Source of the DNA: Treponema phagedenis
GTDB lineage: Bacteria > Spirochaetota > Spirochaetia > Treponematales > Treponemataceae
Length of the DNA stretch: 64,000 nt
Reading direction: 5' to 3'
Assembly (NCBI RefSeq): GCF_008153345.1
Contig: NZ_CP042818.1
Coordinates: 2,108,001 to 2,172,000, forward strand
Part shown: piece by piece, positions 58,611 to 64,000 of the stretch
How positions within the stretch are numbered: position 1 is the first letter of the stretch
How the letters are laid out: each line of letters starts with the position of its first letter
Made by a program: the position numbers and the translations under genes
Notes under the pieces: model-generated
Seen by the model: the letters and a program-made list of their open reading frames with translations, nothing else
The model's database searches: none
Told to the model about the DNA's origin: nothing

Positions 58611-59765
58611 ATGATAAAATATTTTATACATTACGAGGACAGTGTGAACCTGATAATTTTAGTTTTGAGTGTATTGTTTTTTCTCTATTTATTTTTTGAA
58701 AGTATAAATGCAAAAAAATACAGAAAGAGTTTTGAGCATGTCATATACGTCAACGGAACGAGGGGTAAGTCTTCAGTTACAAGACTTATCGACTCCGTGT
58801 TAAGAGCCGGCGGAAAAAAAGTATTTTCAAAGACCACCGGAACTGAACCGATTTATATTGATACTAAGGGTGTTGAGCATTTGATAAAGAGAAGAGGGTG
58901 TGCAAATATTAAAGAGCAGCTTTGGACTATGAAAAAAGCATATAAAGAAAGTGCGGAAATTCTTGTTATTGAATGTATGGCCGTTAATCCCGACCTGCAA
59001 TTTATATCGCAGAATCAGATGGTTCAAGCCGATATTGGGGTGATTACCAATATTCGGCATGATCATGTAGAAGAAATGGGAGACTCTCTTGAACAAATCT
59101 GCGATTCTCTTTGTAGCACCATGCCCAAAAACGGCGTAATGTTCACCGCCGATAAAAATATGTTTCAAAGAATTCAACGTTTTGGCAATAAATATAATAC
59201 ACAAACATATCTTTCAGTACCAACGGATGATAATTTATTCAGCGATAATTACCAATTAGCATTGGATATCGGCAAATATTTACACATAGATAAAACCCTC
59301 GCTTTGCAGGGAATAAAAAATTTTAAACACGATCCTTATGATCTAAAAATTTATGCGGTCGGTACGCACTCTTTTTTTATAAACGGATTGTCGATAAATG
59401 ATAGTGATTCAATAAAAATTGTTTTTAGCTATTTAAAACTGCTCCCATACCTAAAAAATTTGAACTTTGTCCTGTTAATTAATAATAGGGCGGATCGGGG
59501 AATGAGAGCGCTGGAAATGATTCAAGTAGCAAACGAATTGAAACCCGATAAAACTATACTCATGGGCTCTTTTGCAAATGTTTTGAAGAAAAAAATAAAA
59601 CACGGCGATGTTGAAATACTTAGCAATAGAGCGGATTTTGATATTGAGCGTTTGAAAAATACGATGATTTTTTCTGTCGGGAATATTGCCAATTCCGGAA
59701 AAGAGCTCATCAGTTATATAGAGACTAAAGGAACCCTGTATGTACGAGAAAACTTTGCTCCTTAG
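58611..59765 (+). CDS. pgsB: Poly-gamma-glutamate synthase PgsB/CapB
   Basis: 384 residues. An N-terminal membrane helix (LIILVLSVLFFLYLFF), then a Mur-ligase-like ATP-binding loop NGTRGKSSVTRLI (Gly49-Ser55). Family markers follow: SKTTGTEPIYI, the conserved RRGCANIKEQ, ECMAVNPDLQ and IRHDHVEEMG. PgsB activates and joins glutamate by gamma-amide bonds. It overlaps pgsC by 26 bases. No strong ribosome site. Confidence 0.93.
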   Translation: MIKYFIHYEDSVNLIILVLSVLFFLYLFFESINAKKYRKSFEHVIYVNGTRGKSSVTRLIDSVLRAGGKKVFSKTTGTEPIYIDTKGVEHLIKRRGCANIKEQLWTMKKAYKESAEILVIECMAVNPDLQFISQNQMVQADIGVITNIRHDHVEEMGDSLEQICDSLCSTMPKNGVMFTADKNMFQRIQRFGNKYNTQTYLSVPTDDNLFSDNYQLALDIGKYLHIDKTLALQGIKNFKHDPYDLKIYAVGTHSFFINGLSINDSDSIKIVFSYLKLLPYLKNLNFVLLINNRADRGMRALEMIQVANELKPDKTILMGSFANVLKKKIKHGDVEILSNRADFDIERLKNTMIFSVGNIANSGKELISYIETKGTLYVRENFAP

Positions 59766-60168
59766 CATTATATTGTCTTTATTGTTTTGTGAATTTATGG
59801 GCATTAATCCGGGCGGCATTATTGTTCCGGGATATTTAGTACTAAATCTTAATAATTATCCGAAAATAATTTACACCATACTGATCTCACTTCTAACTAT
59901 GTTAGTAATTAAATTCTTTTCACGATACGTAATCATTTATGGCAGAAGAAAATTTGCGCTCATGATACTTACGGCTTATTTTTTAAATCTGCTTATTGTC
60001 TACTCAGGAATCTATAATCCAAACCCCGGGATAATAGGTTATTTGGTACCGGGAATTCTTGCAAATCAATTAGACAGACAAGGCATTATAAGTACTTTAT
60101 TGGCAATGACCTTTGCAGTGATTCTCATTACGATGATTTTGCTTATTTTTAACATGCAGGTGTTTTAA
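59740..60168 (+). CDS. pgsC: Poly-gamma-glutamate system membrane protein PgsC/CapC
   Basis: 142 residues, four to five helices. GINPGGIIVPGYL and the later GIIGYLVPGILANQLDRQG form the repeated PGY/PGI motif of PgsC. It forms the membrane synthase with PgsB. Overlaps pgsB by 26 bases; pgsW begins three bases after its stop. Confidence 0.92.
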   Translation: MYEKTLLLSIILSLLFCEFMGINPGGIIVPGYLVLNLNNYPKIIYTILISLLTMLVIKFFSRYVIIYGRRKFALMILTAYFLNLLIVYSGIYNPNPGIIGYLVPGILANQLDRQGIISTLLAMTFAVILITMILLIFNMQVF

Positions 60169-60171
60169 TCT

Positions 60172-61224
60172 ATGGCTTTACAGAGAAAAAATATATTGCT
60201 GACGCTGCTTATCCTGATAAATATTTTATCACTTGCTATTTCTTACCGTAATAAAAAAACAGTAAAAACAACTTACTATGAGATTCAAATAGAGAGCAGA
60301 AAAATATTTGAAGCGGCTTTGGCTCGGATTCGTCAATATAAAAAAAATTTAGATATTGAGCTTTCCGAATATGACATTCTTAACACGGGGCTTATCGGAG
60401 AAGAACAAACCGGTATTACCACAACCTTAGGAAACCTTAAAGCAAAAAGAACTGCCGTAAATCCGGACATTGCACCTATGATTGTAAAGATGTATCATGA
60501 ATTAAATCTCAAACCGGGAGATAAAATTGCTTTCGGACTTTCAGGCTCTTTCCCCGGTTTGAATATAGCGGTAATTAGTGCAGCTCAAGCGATGAATCTT
60601 GACGCTGTAATTATTTCAAGTGTCGGTTCTTCCACTTATGGAGCAAACAATACGCACTTAACCTTCCCTGAAATACTGGACAATCTGTATAACGACCGTA
60701 TACTAAATTTTAACAGTTCTCTTGTTACTCCCGGAGGCGCAGGCGATATCGGAAGCGATATGAACGCAGATATGCTTGCTGCAATTTTTGATAGATATCA
60801 AAAACGCGGTTTGCATATAATGATTGAAGATAATTTTTCTAAAAATATAAAAAATAAAATTGCATTGTTTAATGCAGGAAAAAAACCGGATTGTTTTGTT
60901 GCGGTTGGCGGAAACATAACATTTAAAAATTCAAATGAAGCTGAGTATACCGAACAAGGAATTTTAAAAAAGCCTCATTTTTATAAAACAGATGATGCAA
61001 ACATCGGTCTCATTAATTATTATATACGTCATGTACCCGTTATACATCTTTTAAATATTAAAAAAATTGTCTCTGATTACGGACTTCCGTATGATCCCGT
61101 TTCTATTCTTGCGTATGGCAAAAGTTCCGTCTATTATGCAACGCAGTACTCAAAGCTTCCGTTAATTAGTTCATTGCTGTTTTCATTAGTGCTGATACTG
61201 CTATTTAAAACTGATAAAAAATGA
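60172..61224 (+). CDS. pgsW: Poly-gamma-glutamate system protein PgsW
   Basis: 350 residues with a membrane helix near each end (about 8-26 and 329-346) and a soluble centre with TGLIGEEQTGITTT, GDKIAFGLSGSFPGLNIAVI, VITPGGAGDIGSD-like LVTPGGAGDIGSD, and FVAVGGNITF. It matches the family described as a poly-gamma-glutamate system protein found beside PgsB/PgsC where PgsA is absent. Its biochemical role is unknown. It is third in a tight operon and is followed by a terminator. Confidence 0.83.
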   Translation: MALQRKNILLTLLILINILSLAISYRNKKTVKTTYYEIQIESRKIFEAALARIRQYKKNLDIELSEYDILNTGLIGEEQTGITTTLGNLKAKRTAVNPDIAPMIVKMYHELNLKPGDKIAFGLSGSFPGLNIAVISAAQAMNLDAVIISSVGSSTYGANNTHLTFPEILDNLYNDRILNFNSSLVTPGGAGDIGSDMNADMLAAIFDRYQKRGLHIMIEDNFSKNIKNKIALFNAGKKPDCFVAVGGNITFKNSNEAEYTEQGILKKPHFYKTDDANIGLINYYIRHVPVIHLLNIKKIVSDYGLPYDPVSILAYGKSSVYYATQYSKLPLISSLLFSLVLILLFKTDKK

Positions 61225-61225
61225 G

Positions 61226-61265
61226 GACTGTTGCAAAACAGAAAATCGGTTTTACAACAGTCTCT
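61226..61265. terminator. Hairpin terminator after pgsW
   Basis: GACTGTTG (61226-61233) pairs with CAACAGTC (61255-61262) with an extended, one-mismatch AAAAC/GTTTT continuation, followed by TCTTTC. The T-run is modest. It may also serve the convergent ggt gene. Confidence 0.6.
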
Positions 61266-61327
61266 TTCTATGCAAGAAAATTTAAGGAACGATTCTAAAA
61301 ATTGATTAGTTTAGAGGTTCCCTGTTT

Positions 61328-63109
61328 TTAAAAACCTGCGGCTTTTCCGTCTTGTCTCGGATCGCAGGTTCCGTATATGGAGCCGTCTTCCATAAACATT
61401 ATAGCTTGAACAGCACCGCTGGCTGCTGTTGATGCTTTTCCGTGCCCCATCTCTTCCAGTTTTTTAATTGTATCTTCCGTTATTTTGTATTTTTCATAGC
61501 CTTTTAAAGGAACTTCATATTGAAAATTATTCTTTGGTCCATTGTTCCAAATTTTCGGAACAGAAATTGCATCGTGCAAGGATAATTTATTATCTATTAC
61601 TCTGCTTATTACTTGTGCTACGCCTGAAAATATTCTTGCCCCGCCCGGTGTGCCGAGAATCATAAAGGGCTTCTTATTTTTATCAAGTACAACAGTCGGA
61701 GACATTGAGCTTAAAGGTTTTTTATTCGGTTCAACTTTGTTAATACTTGCAGGATTAGTTGAAAAGTCATCCATTTCGTTATTCATCATAAATCCATAGC
61801 CGTCAACCATAACGCCGCTTCCAAAATAATAGTTTATCGTTTTGGTTACTCCAACACAGTTCCCTTGAGCATCGGCCACAGAATAATGGCTCGTGTCAGT
61901 GTGTTCATACAATACGGGGTCTCCGCTTACCGCCTCTTCTATGGCCTTATCGGTAATTAATTTTGCTCTTTCGTCAGCATATGCCTGAGCTGTAAGGCCT
62001 CCTAGCGGAACGCTTGTAAAATTTGTGTCAGCCATATATTTTGCCCTATCTGCAAACGATAACTTAAATGCTTCCGTAAACAGGTGTATATACTCCGGAG
62101 AATTAATCTCATATTTTGAGACATCAAAGTTTTCGATAATATTCAGTATTTCAATTAGGTGCGTTCCTCCTGATGAGGGCGGCGGTGTTGAAATTATCGT
62201 GTATCCCCTATAATCTCCTATTACGGGTTTTGCTACGGACACTTTATAATCGGAAAGATCTTCAAGAGTCATAACTCCTTCATACTTTTTCAAAGTTTCA
62301 ATTAGAGCTTCCGCTACTTCTCCCTTATAGAATCCGTCTAAACCTTTTTCCGATATAATTTTAAGCGTTTTTGCAAGATCAGGATTATTAATAACATCTC
62401 CCGCACTAAAAGGGAGTTTAGCTTCATTCCAGTATACTTTTTGCATTTCCGGATACTTAGTTGCTTTTTCATACGCATCGGCAATTGCATTTGCCGCATA
62501 GGTTGAAACGACAAAGCCTTCTTCAGCCATTTTAATTGCCGGAGCCATAACTTCAGCACGAGACATTGTACCATAATTCTCAAGCATGTAGAGCATTCCG
62601 GCTACTTCTCCGGGGATTGCAGAGGAAAGTCCGCCTTCCCGTATCTTACCGTTTGATTTTCCGTTTTCATCAAGATAGATTTCGAGATTTACTCCCTTCG
62701 GAGCTATTTCTCTAAAATCAATAAATATGTTTTCTCCGTTGGCAGTGTGGATTGTAGCAAGTCCTCCGCCGCCCAATCCGTTTGTAAAGGGCTCACAAAC
62801 TCCCAGCGCAAATCCCATAGCAATCGCAGCGTCTATTGCATTTCCGCCTTTTTTCATTATTTCCGCACCGACTTGCGATACTTCATACTTAGATGCCGCA
62901 GCCATAGCGCTTTTGCCGGTTGCATCTCTGCCTGTTGTTATCCTGCTGCCATCCGCATCTACGGTTTTAAAACCTTCTACCGAATACGCCGGGGTCAGTT
63001 TTGAAGTTTTGGAAACCGCTCCCTGTTCGGACTCGGTTTTAGATTTTGTACAGCTTGCAAGCAGTACAGCCAATACCAATAATAACGATACCGTTTTTTT
63101 AGATTTCAT
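61328..63109 (-). CDS. ggt: Gamma-glutamyltransferase, lipoprotein form (CapD/Ggt-like)
   Basis: 593 residues. Signal LLLVLAVLLASC with lipobox Cys20, so it is anchored at a membrane. The enzyme is autoprocessing: the new N-terminal nucleophile is Thr406 in HTDTSHYSVADAQGN (usual form TTHYSV), then YYFGSGVMVDGYGFMMNNEMDDFS, and SMSPTVVLDKNKKPFMILGTPGG. The substrate loop FREIAPKG is present. Its position facing pgsBCW suggests a role in cutting or attaching poly-gamma-glutamate, as CapD does, although glutathione or peptide hydrolysis remains possible. GGAGG ribosome site. Confidence 0.9.
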   Translation of the reverse strand: MKSKKTVSLLLVLAVLLASCTKSKTESEQGAVSKTSKLTPAYSVEGFKTVDADGSRITTGRDATGKSAMAAASKYEVSQVGAEIMKKGGNAIDAAIAMGFALGVCEPFTNGLGGGGLATIHTANGENIFIDFREIAPKGVNLEIYLDENGKSNGKIREGGLSSAIPGEVAGMLYMLENYGTMSRAEVMAPAIKMAEEGFVVSTYAANAIADAYEKATKYPEMQKVYWNEAKLPFSAGDVINNPDLAKTLKIISEKGLDGFYKGEVAEALIETLKKYEGVMTLEDLSDYKVSVAKPVIGDYRGYTIISTPPPSSGGTHLIEILNIIENFDVSKYEINSPEYIHLFTEAFKLSFADRAKYMADTNFTSVPLGGLTAQAYADERAKLITDKAIEEAVSGDPVLYEHTDTSHYSVADAQGNCVGVTKTINYYFGSGVMVDGYGFMMNNEMDDFSTNPASINKVEPNKKPLSSMSPTVVLDKNKKPFMILGTPGGARIFSGVAQVISRVIDNKLSLHDAISVPKIWNNGPKNNFQYEVPLKGYEKYKITEDTIKKLEEMGHGKASTAASGAVQAIMFMEDGSIYGTCDPRQDGKAAGF

Positions 63110-63348
63110 ACATCCTCCATAGTTCTAAATTAACATATCATAAAAATTTACAAAATATTTTTTACTCTTTTGTTTTACTTGCAAATCGGTATTCGCCCAC
63201 CTTATTTGTTTATATATTTTAAATCCAATATATTTCCGATTTACATGCTCGTTTTGCGTTCACTTGCTTTATAAAACATCAGCCCTATACTTAACACCGT
63301 TAAAGCATACTCTGATGCTCAGACCGGTGCTATATCTTTTGTGTTTTT

Positions 63349-64000
63349 TTACTTAATCATAAACTTCCCAAGCCATTTTCCTCCCAGCTCCGCTTCAGGT
63401 GCGGATTTATAAATTTTCTCATAGGTGGGGCAGTTTTCAAATTCAATTTTTTTGTTTTCGTACATAGTTCCAAATGCTTTTGTATACTCAATTATACCTT
63501 GCAAATGTCTGCCTACTCTTTCTTCGATAGGATGTCCCGCTTCGTCATACGGTACGTAGAGAAGTCCCATTTTTGCACTTTTAACATAGAATTTGTCCTT
63601 GCCGGTAAGCGCTAAGGTTTCGTTTGTCGCTCCTCTAATCCGTCCCTGCGATGCATTTGCTGTTTCCATTAAAAGAGGGACTGTTTCCGTAAAATCTCCC
63701 AATTCTCGGTGCGTAAGTCCGTGTAAATTGACAGGGGACGGCTCTAATGTCATGTCGATGCCTTGGAGTTGTAGGTTCATAACGCCCACTGCTCCTATAT
63801 CCATTCCTTTTTCATGGGAGACCGTTGCATTTATAACAGGATATTCAGGAGAAGCTTCATGCAAGTCAAACGTTAAATCAATTCCTTCTTTTTGTATTAA
63901 TTGTACAATTCCGTATGCCGCTTTTTCCGTAAGCGTTCCGTCAGCTCTGCCCGGATACGCTCTATTAATATTTCTTGTTTCGGAGCCTGACAATCTTTGT
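63349..64000 (-). CDS. AstE/M14-like amidohydrolase, truncated by window edge
   Basis: 217 codons visible; the N-terminus lies beyond position 64000, because the frame is open to the edge (a TTG at 63993 is not a credible start). RNINRAYPGRADGTLTEKAA and LTFDLHEASPEYPVINATV resemble succinylglutamate desuccinylase/aspartoacylase-type zinc peptidases (DLHE with His and Glu ligands). The pairing with ggt suggests action on glutamyl peptides or amino-acid conjugates; this is inference. Confidence 0.72.
   Translation of the reverse strand, partial: QRLSGSETRNINRAYPGRADGTLTEKAAYGIVQLIQKEGIDLTFDLHEASPEYPVINATVSHEKGMDIGAVGVMNLQLQGIDMTLEPSPVNLHGLTHRELGDFTETVPLLMETANASQGRIRGATNETLALTGKDKFYVKSAKMGLLYVPYDEAGHPIEERVGRHLQGIIEYTKAFGTMYENKKIEFENCPTYEKIYKSAPEAELGGKWLGKFMIK

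Overview
The window looks like chromosomal DNA from a spirochaete of the genus Treponema, most like the low-GC host-associated species (T. denticola, T. phagedenis, T. vincentii). The basis is recognition of protein families: a PntC-aminoethylphosphonate transaminase fusion of the kind known from T. denticola, a DUF2259 secreted protein, DUF438, many spirochaete-style lipoproteins, and overall AT-richness. I cannot fix the species without a search. No rRNA, tRNA or CRISPR array was seen.

Layout. 1-5.8 kb: a hairpin-rich repeat array, an AAA+ ATPase, a DUF438/PAS protein on the opposite strand, a DUF2007 membrane protein and a small lipoprotein. 5.9-33.5 kb: a long, almost entirely + strand surface-glycan and phosphonate region. 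It starts with aepX-aepY-pntC/AEPT (phosphoenolpyruvate to CMP-activated 2-aminoethylphosphonate). It continues with genes for UDP-ManNAc(3NAc)A (wlbA, wlbC, wlbB, and further down wbpI and wbpA), interrupted by nucleotidyltransferase toxin-antitoxin genes (mntA-hepT plus relics). Next come genes for a dTDP-4-amino-4,6-dideoxy-galactose (Fuc4N) branch (rfbA, rffA, an ATP-grasp ligase, a WecF-type transferase, and rfbB far downstream), a Wzx flippase, a Wzy-like polymerase, an asparagine-synthase-like enzyme and two GT4 glycosyltransferases. The 3' end is a decayed dTDP-rhamnose block: frameshifted rfbA2, truncated rfbC, a 3' remnant of rfbD, and intact rfbB. The inferred logic is that the rhamnose branch was lost while rfbB was kept for Fuc4N.

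34-40 kb: a lipoprotein, RidA, ArgR, a stand-alone ParB-like domain, a large TPR protein and a DUF1007 protein. 40.3-41.5 kb: a composite repeat element and an ISAs1 transposase relic. 41.5-58.3 kb: housekeeping and metabolic genes (CDP-alcohol phosphatidyltransferase, GH20 hexosaminidase, HAD phosphatase, HD protein, DUF2259 protein, ClpA/ClpS, DHH phosphoesterase, QueH, glycerophosphodiesterase, CoaD, YggT, DnaE). 58.6-64 kb: a poly-gamma-glutamate locus (pgsB, pgsC, pgsW) facing a lipoprotein gamma-glutamyltransferase and an AstE/M14-like amidohydrolase cut by the window edge.

The most striking unexplained structure is a dispersed repeat family, ten copies in 64 kb, all intergenic. Several copies have terminal inverted repeats starting TA(G/A)TAYARCG. 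Inside are one to several hairpin modules whose stems change sequence from copy to copy while keeping base pairing. This looks like a MITE family whose folded form is under selection.
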